From: Hybos culiciformis
Taxonomy: Eukaryota > Arthropoda > Insecta > Diptera > Hybotidae
Assembly (NCBI GenBank): GCA_964007475.1
Contig: OZ023273.1
Coordinates: 65,903,560 to 65,967,559 of the forward strand
Direction: 5' to 3'
DNA length: 64,000 nt
A model generated the notes under the pieces. That model ran no database searches. It was not told the DNA's origin and worked only from the letters and a program-made list of their open reading frames with translations. Made by a program: the position numbers and the translations under genes. The first letter of the stretch is position 1; every line of letters starts with the position of its first letter. Below, piece after piece: positions 26,401 through 40,900 of the stretch.

Positions 26401-29400
26401 TCATTATTATTATTTCTTTTTTTTTCGAATTTTATTGATTTCCCAGTAATATATTATTGTTTGTTTTTAATTTGTTTGTGGTTATATTATATGGTTGTAT
26501 ATAAAATTTATAATAATGTACATTTTATATCTTATTACTGTACAGAATCAACTTATTCAACATAATCAGAGAGCTGGTGTAATTGTAAGTAGTGGCGATT
26601 TAGCATTACAAGGCGTAACAAGGCATCAGGCTGGAAATTATACGTGTACAGCATCAAATGTTGAAGGAGATGGTGACAGTAATATTGTTGAATTAAAAGT
26701 AATGTGTAAGTATTATAAAAAATAAAAAAAATTATAATAATAAAAATGACCTAAATTTTTTTACACACAATTTTTAATTATTATTTTTTTTAATTGAAAT
26801 TTGCTAAATTGATTCATTTGAGAGGATTAAGGATTTATAAGTTCTATATTAAAACTTGATATTTTTCTCAATCAGATGGGCAACTTTTGTTTGCCATTTA
26901 AATTGTGTTTTTTTTTGAGAATCTTCATTTTTAGCATTTTAATTAGGCTTTGATAAAATTAACTAGAAAAGACATAATTGAAGGTGCAAAGATCAAATGT
27001 GCAAAAATCAGTCAGTTTGAAATACTAAAATTATGTCAACGGATTTGAGAGAAAAAAAAAAAAAAACTATTATTAATTGTCATTAAAAAATTAGAAACTG
27101 AACAATTATAACTTAAAATTCAGTGTCAGTCAGAATTCATTTTAACTTTTTAACATATACATATGACCCAACTACTTGTCTAGGATAATTGCTAATAGTC
27201 AAATATTTTATCAGAAATATACAAAAAATAATATGTGTGAATGTATATATAAATGTTTTTTTTTATCATTTATATAAATATGTGTACAATGTACACACTT
27301 CTATATTGACGCACATAATCTGTCCCAGTAGTCTTAAAACCTTTTACAATATTTTCGTACTAAATTACACTTGAAAAAGGTATATTACTGGTTTTTTTTT
27401 TCTCCACACACATATATATGGTCCCTTTTGTAATTTTCTATAGTATGTAGAATATACAAAAAAAAAAAAAGAGAAGGATTTAAAGAATATTTTTTCAGTT
27501 TTTCTTCTTTTTTTTTTTGAAAATATTTTTTTTTAGAAGATGAAACGGACCAAAAAAACTGGGTTAATCCTAAAAATAAACAATAGAAAATAAAAATTCT
27601 GAAAATACAAGAGAAGTTTACATAAAAAAAAAAAATATGGAAAAAAAAATATAAGACACCATAATGGAAAAAATTGTATCACACTGATGGAAAAAGTTAT
27701 AAAGTGAAACAAGTTAAAAAAGTTAAAGGAATAAAATATCACAAGCACCATTTTTGAAATTAAAATTGTAATTAACTTAATCCCAATTGATATTACAACC
27801 ATAATCATTTGTACTAACATTCTTTTTTAAGTATTAAGTTCAGGTAGAGCTGTTTTCGAGATTTCGTGCTCTAAAGCCAATTACATAAAATTTCAACTCA
27901 AACATATATGTCAAACCTAACAAAATCAATATTATTAATTTCTATTCAAGTATAAAATGAATCAAAGAAACCCTTCATGTAGTTAAATATGATTATTGTT
28001 TAGTTATATATGTATATTTGCCAATAGCACGATTTAAAATAATATCATATTGAACATTCAAAATATTTTACTAATAAAGAACATAATTATGTAATAGACA
28101 AAAGTTTTCTAAAATGGGTTTTTCTTTTTCAGTCACATAATTATTAACAAATCAAATGAAATAGAATCATGAAAAAAAAAAAAATTCCATACATATAACA
28201 TAAACATAATGTTAAAATGAGCTCCGAAAATATAAATTTTATTTCAAGAATTATTTTTGTTTTACAAAAAATGAATGCAAAGTACGATTTGTGTTATATA
28301 TAAATAAGTATTATTATTATACTGCTCGCAGTGTATACACTTCTACAAATGAGAGCTAGAATAGTAAAGGACATAAGCAATATAAAATATAAAACAATAT
28401 AAAACAAAAGTTCCCCAGAGTGTCATAGAAAAAAACCATTTCTTTTTGCTCATAAACAAAAACTTGTTTTCTCTACATACCTACTATATATATATATAGG
28501 AAAATTTTTATGTTTTAAAAAATTTATAAACATTCATTATAAAGTACATATACATAATATATATATTATAATACCTATAGTCTATATTTATTTACATGTA
28601 TAGTACATATACTACATATTCCCGGTAACTTTAACAAAATTATACAATGTGAAAATTTAATACAATTTGATTGCAAAATAAGAGGAAAAAAAATAAAAAT
28701 CAATTTAAAAATCATCGATTTTTGTTCATGACTTATAAAATTATTAGTTTTTTTTTTTTTTTTTTCATAGAATTTTTAAATTTCGATTAAGCAAGAGAAA
28801 AGTATAATGTAATCCTCTTTAAACTGATTTTTCTTCGTATTTTTTATTTATTAATATTTATTATCGACATTTTAAATCGACATAAAAAAAAATTTGTTCT
28901 ATTCAAGTGAAATCAACATAGAAAGTTTTCGATGTAGTTAAATAATTCAAGAAATTCAATATTTCAAATCGTATTTTTACAACTCGGAATTGTTAAAATA
29001 GCCAATAAGAATAATACTTTAAATGTGGGAGTTAGAAACAAAAGTTCCCACGAGAACAGTTTCAAGATAAACGCAAAAAACTTCTACCAAGTTTATTAGT
29101 GCAAACTTAGATTTTTTGTTATTATTTTATTATTATAATTTTTATTTAGATTCAAAATATTTCTATTTAGGGTTAAGGGACTGAATTTTGAAAATTAATA
29201 ATTTTTGAATAGGCTAAATGTTTAAAATAACATTGATTTTCTCATTAATTTTTTTTTTTACATAATTTAAACGAGTTTTCTAAGTCACTTGACATGAAAA
29301 TAATTGTTAATAATGTTGACCTAAATTATATATTCGTTCTTATCTTAAAATTTATCAAAAGCGGAATATGAATACTTTAGTTTCTAAATCTCACTCACAT

Positions 29401-32400
29401 TTATCTTTTAAAAGCTTTAATTTATTTTTTATATTTAAATTTTAAGTTTTAATCTTAATAATTTTTAAAAAAATGTTTACTCTTTGAAACTTTAAAATCC
29501 TAATATCGTTTATTAGAAAGGTTCAAATTGTTCAACTTTAATGTTAATTCAATTTTTTTTGTTTTTTTTTTAATCTCAAAACCAGTTATAGGTTAACACA
29601 AAATTTACAATTTTCCATGTCCACATAGTTTAACAATTCTGTGTTCAAAAGCCAAAACGTCTTAAATGATGATAACATAAAAATTGAGAAAATATTAGAA
29701 AGTTGCTTCTTTATTTAAGTTGTTTATTTTCATCCTTACCCTTATTCTTCTATTGAAATTCGTTAAGAAGTAATAGACATTGGACAAACGTCCTAAGTTT
29801 ATTTTTTTTTTATTGTACTTTTGGAAAATAATTTTAAGTTAACTACGAAAAACGTCTTATTTGTTTCTAATTCAAATAATAGAAGTTTAAAGGAATAATT
29901 TGATATACTTTATAAACAAAAAACTGAAACCAAATTTATTCTGAAAACTTTTCTAAAAAAAAATTTCAATTTTTTAACAAATCGATTTTTTGTAATTTAG
30001 AAAAAAAAGTTTTATTTCGCTCTAACTCAAAGCTAAATTTTTGCAGATAACACGTTCTGGCTTTTGAACACAGAATTATCAATCATATTTTTGTTTTTTC
30101 AAATTTATAATGTACTGGAAAAATTTAACGAATTTGTACGAAAAACAGTGCGGTACATTAACATTGTATTTGTATCTGTTTTATCACAAACAAAAAAAAA
30201 TTAAAAATTAGTAAAATCGACCATAACAAAAAATTAAATTATATTATCCTCAATTTCATTATTCGAAAATAAAATTATATATTTTTTTTTTCTGCTTCTT
30301 TATATAAATGTCAAAACATTTCAATCCATCAAACCTTAAAGCATTTTTTTTTTTTTCAATTTTTTATTTCAAACTAATTTCAAAAGGACTTATCTCATTG
30401 ACATTAGACAAAAAATAAATATAGTTCTATATGTATGTATGTAATGTTTATGAATTAAAGCTTTCAAAAGAAATTAAAAATAGATTTTAATGTGAAATTA
30501 TGTTTAATATATAGTACATATTGTATATGTATAAATTGTATTATGTAACATATTCAAATGTATGTACTGTAGGTACACATAATAAAAAAAAAACTTATAT
30601 TTAGGTACAAATATATATTTTTTTTTTGCAAAAATAAAAACCTTAATTTTATTTCGAATTTTATTAAAAAAAAAAAAAAAAAATTCTAGTCATGGCGATA
30701 GCAAAAAGCAATTTGCAAAATTGTAAATCGTTACGTTTTTTTTTTTTCGTTCATTCATGAAAGAAAAACAACAACATAAAATATATCTATGTACTACACA
30801 CAGTAGAACAGGGCGAAAAAAAAAATATTAAATTGAGAAAATTACCAGGGTGGATTTTTATTTTACGTATATATACTTACTATACCCATAATTGAAAGAA
30901 GATAAAAAAAAAAAAAGAATTTGAAATGGCCAAAGTATACCCAAAAAAAGGAAAAAAAAAAAAAATTAGATATAAAATCATTAAGATGTAAAAAAAAATA
31001 ATATATATATATAATATATATATATAAATAAATTATTCTTAATGAATGTTTTTAAAGGCTCTAAATTACGAACAGATAAAAAAAAAAAACAGGTTTGATA
31101 CCTTTTTTTTTTCTTTTGGTTCACATTTAAATTATAAAGTTTTCACTTTTTTTTTTCACTTTTTTTTATCAATGTCCTCCTTCGGAACTAATGAATCATT
31201 TTTAGACTCACGGTAGTATATGGAAAAAAAAAGGAAAAAAAAATTATAATAATAATAATGAAAATCTTAATTGCTTCCCTTTTTTTCTTGTTTTTTTTTT
31301 TTTCATATTATTATAACATAATTATTATACTAATTGTGTAATTGTAATTTCAATTTTACAATGAGAATTTTCAATTTCACAACAATTAAAAATATATGAT
31401 TGTGTATATATATATATATATACATATATTTTTTCTCCATATTTTTCAGATAAGCCAATATGTCGACCGGATCAAAAGAAAATTTATGGTGTTGCAAGAA
31501 ATGAAGCAGCTGAAATATTATGTGAAGTAGATGCATTTCCACCGCCAGAATCATTTAAATGGTCATTTAATAATACCGCAGATACATTTGATATGCCACA
31601 AAGTGTATTTCGTTCACATTCAGCACAAGGTTCTGCTTTAACTTATACACCAGTTAAGGTAAATTAGGATTCTAAAATCATATTTTATATGGAAGTCTAT
31701 ATTATAGAAAAATGAATATAAGAGAAAATTGTATATTATTTATAGATATTAAATTTTTATTGTTGATTTGCGGTTTAACGTCGTATCTTACTTATATTAA
31801 ATTACTATATATTGGTTATATGTATTATTATATTAAACACATTTGATTTCAATCAAATGTCTTATTAAAAAATATTGTGATTACTTTTACTCATTGATTT
31901 CCATTTAACATTGATATTAAAGATGAAAAAAAATAAAATAAAATTGAAATTTTAATTGAAAATAAATAGATATTATGTGTATGTATAGATACAGATATTA
32001 TTTTGTCAATCAATTTTAGCTTGAAGATATATAAAAATAAAACTACGTAAGAAAATGTAAAATTTCATAAAAAATTTATTTTTATTTCTGTCTACAGTTT
32101 GTCGAATAAGGTATTCCAAACCTTATTTATTCAAGTTTCGTTAATATTGATTCAACTCTATGCGAGATTATATGAATTTCGACTATAATTTATATAAAAC
32201 TAGTTTATTTTAATCAAAATTATTGAGACGATAAATTAAGGTCACAATGCAAACAAAAAATACTTTAATGGTTTAAATTTCAAACTTGAATAAAAATCTT
32301 CAAAATTTACATTAATTTGGTAATCCTAATTGAGCTATCATCCTTGGTCGATTGAGAGCTTTCGTGAACATGAACAAAGTTGTGCATGTTTTGGCAATCA

Positions 32401-35400
32401 AACAATTTAATTCATCTATAGTCCTTTTTTTTTATTTTTTAATAATTCAAAACCTGATAGATTTATTCTCACTATTTCCAAATATAAAGACAAAAAGCCA
32501 AATTTCAAACATCATGAAATTGTTTTGATTTTTTTTTTTTGTCGTTTTATTATAATTATTTGGATTTCGGAATCTGTGTGTTTATCGTATATATTGATAA
32601 CTATGTTATAATTTATTATAAGAAAAAATTAAATTTCTAAAATCTGTTTAATAAAACATTTTGCCGCTATTAAAAATTAAAACACTTCACCTTTATATAT
32701 ATTTTTAATGATTAACTGAAGCATGAAAAAGCTCCATAATATAGGTTATGAATTTAATTCCTTCAAGATTTGTTTGTGCGAAAAAAAAAATTAAAAAATA
32801 AAAACTTACAAATGATGATTTTTTCAACAACAAAAAAATTTTCTTCAGAAATACTTACCCTTCAACTTCAAAGGAAAAAATCCATATTACACATAAGAAT
32901 CAAAATACTTTTAAAAAACTAAGAGAGAACTTAATCAAGTTTGTTTTTTTTTTTGATAAGTTTTCCTTAGAAATAAAAATAATAATATTTTTCTTTGAAG
33001 AATAAAAATTTTCTTTTTTTGAAAATATGTTTAAGTATAAAATTCGCACTTTAAAAGAAATAACAAAACCTAATCTTGATTATACATATAACAAAGCACG
33101 AGATTGAGACATGCAAAAAAAAACTGTACGGATGGAAAATTTCAAATTACTGAATCTTAAAAAGTTATATCGTTAATATATTATTTATAGGCAAAATATT
33201 CAACAATGATTTTTAAAACTCCTCGTATACAATATTTCAGTTGTATAGAATTTTATACTTTATTCAAATTTAATTAGATAAATACTTTAAGTATGTACGA
33301 ATAATTAGAAATAATTTTTAAAAAGACTCGACAAACAAACAAAAATTTATATAGCATCTCATTAATGAAGTACTTAATTAGAAAAGCTTCTCATTGAAGT
33401 AAAATTTTGTTAATTTCCTATAGTTCTGACTTGTTTAATATTTTTAAAATTTATATATTATTTTGTCTATATACTGAAATGGTTTTTATACACAGCATTT
33501 TCCAATCCAATACAGCAGCGGTCGGCAAACTTTTTTGGTCGTGGGTAAAATTCGCCTAAAATGAGATTTTTTTAAACTTATAGTGGGGCAGTGGCAATTT
33601 TATATGAAAGCAATTTAAAAAAAAATAGTTAAATCAAAAGTTAATTTATTTATTATCTAAGGCTTACAAAAGCAATTGCTGGAAAAACTTTCTATTTTAT
33701 ATGCAAAATATTTTTATATGCAATTGTTGTAAGCAAAAACTATATTCATTGATTTGAGAACTACTTCAAAATTTCGAAGCGGGTAACATGAAATGATGCT
33801 TTGGGTCACCCCGTGACCCACGGGTCATAGTTTGCCGACCGCTGCAATACAGTATTTTCTTATATATTATTATAGCCATGTTTATAGTATTGTTAGTTTT
33901 AATTAGTACACTGAAAAAACACAATTAATTTTTGTGTATACCCTTTGCTAACGAATGACTTTAGCTATTTGGATTTTATTCTTATAAAATTTTTATAAAG
34001 TCGCTGTTACCAAAATGTAAACAATTTATTCAGAAATTCTACCAAAAATTCTGATGGGTTATGCCTTTGACAAACTGCACTCGAAAAACATGTTCTTGAG
34101 CACAAAAACATGTTATTAAAATCAACCGAACAGACTACCTTAATGTGTTTCACAAAACAGATAAACATCTGTTTTTTTTTCTCGAGTTTAAAAACAAAAG
34201 TAAACAACACAATATACCTACAATTACAAATTCAATTCAAATTCAAAATAAAAAACAATAACAAACTTTTTTTTCATTTGTTTACAAATAAATACGGCAT
34301 AAAAATGTCAAAGTCAACGTCAAAAATGATACCCCAGTGAACATTAATGGCTTCCACATATATTGCGTTTCCATGCAGAGTTGAAACAGAGTTGAGTGTC
34401 GTTGAGTTCAAATTTTTTAAATTTTCAACCCAGGTCGTTTCCATGCATAATAAATCGAGTTGAGTTGAAATGACAGAAATATAATAGTGACATATGTTTG
34501 TTTTTTTTTTAATAAAAAAGTAAACAGTAGAGAGATAGATATTCAGTTTTTAAATTTACAAATTATAATTCTGGATATTAAAATTAAATATTAATAAGGA
34601 AAATGAATATTATCCAAAAAAAATACCAATATTTTTGCAAACAAATAAAGTAAACAACATTATTTATCTCAACTCAACCCAATTGTTTTCGTTGAGTTCA
34701 AATTGGGTTTAACGAATTTTCGACTCAACGACAACTCAACTCTGTTTCAACTCTGCATGGAAACGCAGTAATATTGCCTCACGAAATATTTGTAAAAATT
34801 ACTCAACCCATCCTTTAATAACAACATGTTTTTGCAAGAACATGTTCTTGTTCTTGTTTTTATTACTATGGGAAAACTACTTCAAAAACATAAAATTAAC
34901 ATGTTCTTGATCAAGAACATGTTAATAGTGTTAGTGTGTCCAAGGCATTAAATTTTATAATTATTTGAGTGGCGATGTTTACAAAGATTTTAAAAGTTTG
35001 CGTTCGCTTTTTAAATTAAATCACATGCGACCATTAAATTTTATTCTAGAATTTTCGATATTTTTCGCGATTGCAGCGACGCTTTTTAATTACGGTAGCG
35101 ACCGTCGGAACTAATCGCCATATTTAATTTTATTTTGCTGAAAATACTTAAGAAACTCTTCAAATCATGATTAAAGTGGTAGAATATTGGATTGTCATCG
35201 GGTTCAGAGCTATATTAAAGGTTTCAGAGCTGTAGCTGAAGTCAGAAAATGGTCTAAAATTTGATTGCAAAATTTTACGGACAGACAAACAAATAAACAG
35301 ACAAGAAGTGACTTAATAAAAACGTTGTAAAGAAAAGTATATACTATAAGTATATAGCATGAAGGAGTGATTCACTATTTGAAATAACTATGAAATGAAT

Positions 35401-37841
35401 TCATCAATTTTCTTTTTGTATTGTATAATGTTTAATTAACTTTTCCAACAAAAATATTGTTATTACGTTCAAATCTTTTATTTTACATATTTTTATTTTT
35501 CAATAATCAGATTCATTTTCCTAATTTACAATTTCAATTTATTATCCTTTTCGTTCTGTGTATACCTTACCTAGTTTTCATTTTTTTAAAGTCTTTATCG
35601 TGATTTCATATGCACATTATTTTATGGTTCATATCACAATTCTCAGCATAAAAAAAAAAAGCGAACGAAAAAAGAAAAACAATCTCTGTGAAACAAATTA
35701 TTTATGCATCGTATATTTTTTGCGACCAAAATACCTCTACCAAACTTTTGAAGCACATACATATCGTACATTTAAAATTTTCCTTTAAAATAAAAATGAT
35801 AAAAAAAAAAATAAAATCAATTTAAAAAAAACATATAGGTATATAAAATATATATTTTTAAACTTACATCACTGTAAACTTTTTAAAATGCATAAAAAAA
35901 AAAAACTTTTTTACTTAAAATATTTATATAAAAAACTAAATATAATTTCCAAGTAGGTCAAAGAAAACCCATTTTTCCATTTACAAAATTTCATTTCCTT
36001 TGTTGCTGCAAAAAAAAAAATTGTATCGATTGAATCAGTGAATGTTGTTTTTTTCCAACCAAGTTTATATATTTATTTTTTTCGCATATTTAAAGCTACT
36101 TGCAAAAAAGAAAAAAAGGAAAAAAAAAAGGACTACCTGGCCAGGAAAAAACTGATCCCTTCAAATGCAATATTCTCTTCGTTCAGTCACTTTTTGCTTT
36201 TTTTTTTTTTTTAATTTCATTTTATGTATTCAATCAAATTATTGAGAAAAAAAAATAAAATTTAATTCGCAAAAAAAAATTTTTCATTTTCATCCTTATT
36301 GCATAAAATAAATCTGCAATAAAATTTTATGTTCGAATGATATTATGAGCGAGCATTGTCTGAATTGTTATTTAATCTGGTTAAGCCGGCTCAAGATTTT
36401 TTCTTTTTTTTTTTATTCTACTCTATATATTCAATAAAGAGATTCGTAACAATTAATAAAATAAATAACTTATTGAATAATTTTGACAGCTATAGATGGG
36501 TTTGAAGCATTCAATATTACTTACCTTCTCATTTATTGATTCAGATGGTAATTTGAAGTGCTAGCGTTAACTTGACACTATGGCTTCTTCAGCGTGAATA
36601 AATCTTATAAAAATTTAATTTATTTTGTTTTACTAGGAGTCCCAAATAAAGTATAATTTTTTCAAGACATTAAAAAAAAAAAAAAATGTGTGAAATAAAA
36701 TATTTTTAACAAACTAATCGTATACCATTATTTACTATCGAAAACTACAACAAATCATAAAATAAACATTAAATAGTTTAGTTTCTGTCCCAATTTAAGA
36801 TTCAATTGATCGATATTCTTCACTAGTTCAACAAATCTAAGTATTTTTATTGTCAAGCGGAAAAAATATATTATCTGTATTAAATGTACATGTATTATAT
36901 TTTCATACCAAAATAAAACAAATGGGTTTTAAATATACATGTAAAAGCATATCTACATAAATACATGATACCATACCATAGGACTTAATGCCAGAAAGGG
37001 ACATAAAGTCTCAATCCCGAAATAATCGCTCCATTACAGAGGGACACGCGAAAAAGCTTTTGAGCGCGTAGCCAAAATCAAGTTACGAAAAATCGGGTTG
37101 TAAGTCTTGCAAACACCTTTGATCATGTAGCCACAGGATAAGCTGGGAAAAAGGAGGTTTCAATTCCTTTTCCGGACGGATATAAAGCCATAATGGCGTT
37201 AAGTCGTATCACCAAAAGCATATACATAAATGATGAAGAAAAAATTTAGAATACGTTATTTACATTCTAACCATTTTACATGTAAAATAACATTAAAAAC
37301 TATTAATTTTCATACTTTTTAGTGATATTTAAATTTAAAGTAATATATGTTTCCTAAAAACCTAAATAAAAAAAAAATAAAATCGTTCGAATCATGTCCT
37401 AAATAACACATTTTCCAATATTGTATAATATAAATATTTATGCAAAAAGTGGAACAATTATTCCCCAAGAGAGAATTAAAAAGCTTATTGCAAAACTTTA
37501 AAAGTTAATTTTGTTACAACAATGTTATTACAAAAATATATTATAAGTATATAAAAAGGAAAGAAATCGCTTCAATTTATTGATGTAAAAAAAAAAACAA
37601 AAAGCCTTTTACATTTTTTTTATACATATTTTTTATTACAATTTTTATATATAGGAAATGGATTTTGGTACAATAATGTGTTGGGCAGATAATGTAGTTG
37701 GACAACAAAAAGAACCATGTGTTTTTCATTTGATTGCTGCTGGAAAACCAGATCAACCAATTAATTGTACTTTAGCAAACCAAACATCGGATTCTTTGGA
37801 AGTTTATTGCATTGAAGGTTAGCATTTTATGTTAAAAAAAG

Positions 37842-37903
<62 letters not shown>

Positions 37904-40900
37904 TTTATTTATATGTGCATATTTTATGCACATATTTTATATAACAATTAAATAAAATGTTACACATTTTACAATTTTTACAAAAACTGACTGTGTTAAA
38001 TGAAATAAAATTTTATTTTAACCAACAAAAATATAAGCAATAATCTGAATGCAGAGAATATAAAATAAACCCCACAACAATAATGCAATTCTGTGTATAT
38101 ATGTATTTATCCTCGAACCCTGAACAATAGTATAACAATAATAAAACTTTCATGATACTTTGATAGCAAATAATTTTATACCGTGATAATTGGTTTTTTT
38201 TTTTTTTTTTTCATTAAAATGTTATGTCAATCTTTTAAATACATATATAGGTACATATAGAACTTTTGTATTTAACATTGGCATCCAAAAGAATTGTTTT
38301 GGTTTCCTATTATGCGGTTCAAATAATAATGTTCCGAAATGAATTCAACATTACGGTGATAGTTACATATACTTACTACACGCATGCAATATACATTTAA
38401 GTATTTTTATACATAGTTATTATATACTTAGATTACAAGATATTGCCTCAAAACGATTATTTAAAGTTTTATTGCTGCTATTAAGCAATTAAATGTTTTT
38501 TTTCATTGTGTTACATCTTATTTGACTGTAATTTACAGCCTCAGTTAAGTATGAGTCTAACGTAAAAACTAAATAACTATATGTATATATACAATTATAT
38601 CTCTGCTTATTACGCTGTCCGAAAAAATAATTCATACAATCTAATAATAGATTATTCTTATATAACATTGCACATTTTATGTTCAAATTGTTTAGTTTCT
38701 TAACTATAAACATCCTTGTTATACCAAAATCTTGTTACATTATTAAATTAAATCACTGAAACTATAATGTATATTTGACACCACTTACACTTAGTTGAAT
38801 CATATAGTATGTTTACAGTCATGTTTAAATCCCGAGCGACAGCGGTCGGCTACAAATTGGATTAGAATATTTTTGTCTTCAATATCAAACTCCCAAAATG
38901 CAAGAAGTCTGTATTCGTTGTCGGTTTTTTGTTATTTTAGTGATATTTTGCTCATCAGTTCTATTTCGCTATACCTATTCTTTACTAGTGAAATTCCGAA
39001 ATTAATTTTTGGTCGTGGTCACTATTGACCTAACATGTACTCTCTTAGACTACGTAAAAAGATAATATTCTTTTATATGTATATTTTAATTTTAATTTTT
39101 TCATAATTTTGTAGATCCCGGATTCATTGATTTCCTTTACCGTCATTAAATGTAATGATATAAGAATGTACATCAATTTTAATTAGATTTTATTGTAGAA
39201 ATTTAATTATTCTTTTTTTTCAATAATAGGGATGTGGACTACAATTGTTTAACATACAATTCTCAAATTTAATAAAAAAAAAATTTTAAATCTTTATTGG
39301 CTCTGTAATTAAGTTTAACACCGCATGATTGATTTTCAAAAACAAATTAAAGATATAATAAAATATATGTATAATATATATATGTACACATTTATAAATA
39401 TCATTAATGAAATATTAATTATGTTTTTAAGAAGATATATATATTAAAGAAAAAGATATTAAGAAAAAGGACTTTCATTAACAAATAACTAGTTGAGGCA
39501 TATCTTTCTATTTCATATCATTAATATTTCATTTTATTATTTTAAATTAATTTTAATAAAGAAAAAAAAACTTATATTCAGGAAACTTATTAAAACGAAA
39601 TTGAAGAAAAATTTTTGAATTGAATCAGAAATAATGATTTTTTAATAAACCAAAAAAAAAAGAAAGCAAAAAAAAAATCAATATATTTTTGTTATTGTGA
39701 ATAATTTATAAATATATAAAAGTTAATTAATTTTGTTACACCCAAAGAGAAATATCTCAAAAAATTTTTTCTGCAATTTTTTTTTCTTCTTCTCTTCGCC
39801 AAATATATTTAATTTAAAATTACCAGAACGGCGGTTACGAATCATTTCAATTTACGACATTCCAGGTTTTCTTCTTTTACTATAACAAAAGCAAATATTT
39901 TCTTTGCTATAACTGAGGTTCCTTTTTTATACCAACAAAAAAGAAAACAATAAAAAGAGAAACCTTATCAGCTGATTTCAAAGTGAATTATAAAACAAAT
40001 TTTTATTTTTATATAATAATGAGAAATGTAACTAAATGTAAGAAATTGTAAAATTCTTTGTAAATTCAAAGAAAATTGAGAAAAAAATATATTTATTTTT
40101 AAATTTGATATTACCAAATTATATAAAACCAATATATTCTAGGTTTTCCTCCCTTATAAATTCTTTTTTTTTTTCTTTTTTAAAATCACCATAGTAGTAA
40201 TAAATATTTTATAGTAACACTATGTCTATAGTGGAAAATTGTATTATTATAATTAATTATTAAATTATTTATGACGTCAAAAGACAGAAAAATTATTGAA
40301 TTTTACATTAAGGGTGGAAAAAATAAAATAGGATAATATCAAGTTATCATGCTCAGGTATACAGCTCGCGGTTAATATGCGATATCAATTTCGGTTTAAA
40401 ATACGTTTGCATTTGGAGATTTTTTAGGTTCCTACCAATTTTCATTGAAATTTATTTTTAGTCCCCATTTTTTCGAAAGCTTGGAAATGGGGTACAAAAA
40501 AATATATATCATACATGCATTTATCTAAATCCATTACTAATAAAAATAACCTTTAAAAATATAAAAATGTGTATAGAATAATTTGCATTCTTAGCAAAAA
40601 AATTATTATCTACCTGTGTAATTATGTTTATTCATTAAAATAAACTTGAAAGTTTTTTTTTTTATATAATCGAAAGTTTGAAAACTTTGTCATAGTTTTA
40701 TTTTAAGAAACGTAAACTCGACCTAAAAGCTTCGATCACTCGAGTTTGCGTGCAACCTATTAACTTAAAACTACTGCTACAAACTGTACATAAATTTTTA
40801 AACTTAAATATTTGAATGATCATTAAAGAATAAATCAAAGCTTATTTTATATTAAATTAAATTAACCATATAATAGTTCCAATTATATAGAATTTCAACT

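Larger units (their letters stand above)
20576..26545 (+). other. Intron within Ig4 (6.0 kb)
   Basis: Contains a degenerate inverted-repeat element (22298-22524) and a pogo/Tigger-like element (23405-23955). The remainder is AT-rich with no coding segment recognised. Confidence 0.85.
31659..37654 (+). other. Intron within Ig5 (6.0 kb)
   Basis: Contains a hAT-type element (33516-33844), a TTA-flanked element (34062-34947) with another element nested in it (34364-34767), and a less AT-rich island (36980-37210). No exon recognised. Confidence 0.85.

Noticed and set aside
38795..39028. 77-codon forward frame and CAGCGGTCGG motif suggesting a hAT element
   Set aside because: No matching right end or target duplication was found, and the peptide has no recognisable domain.
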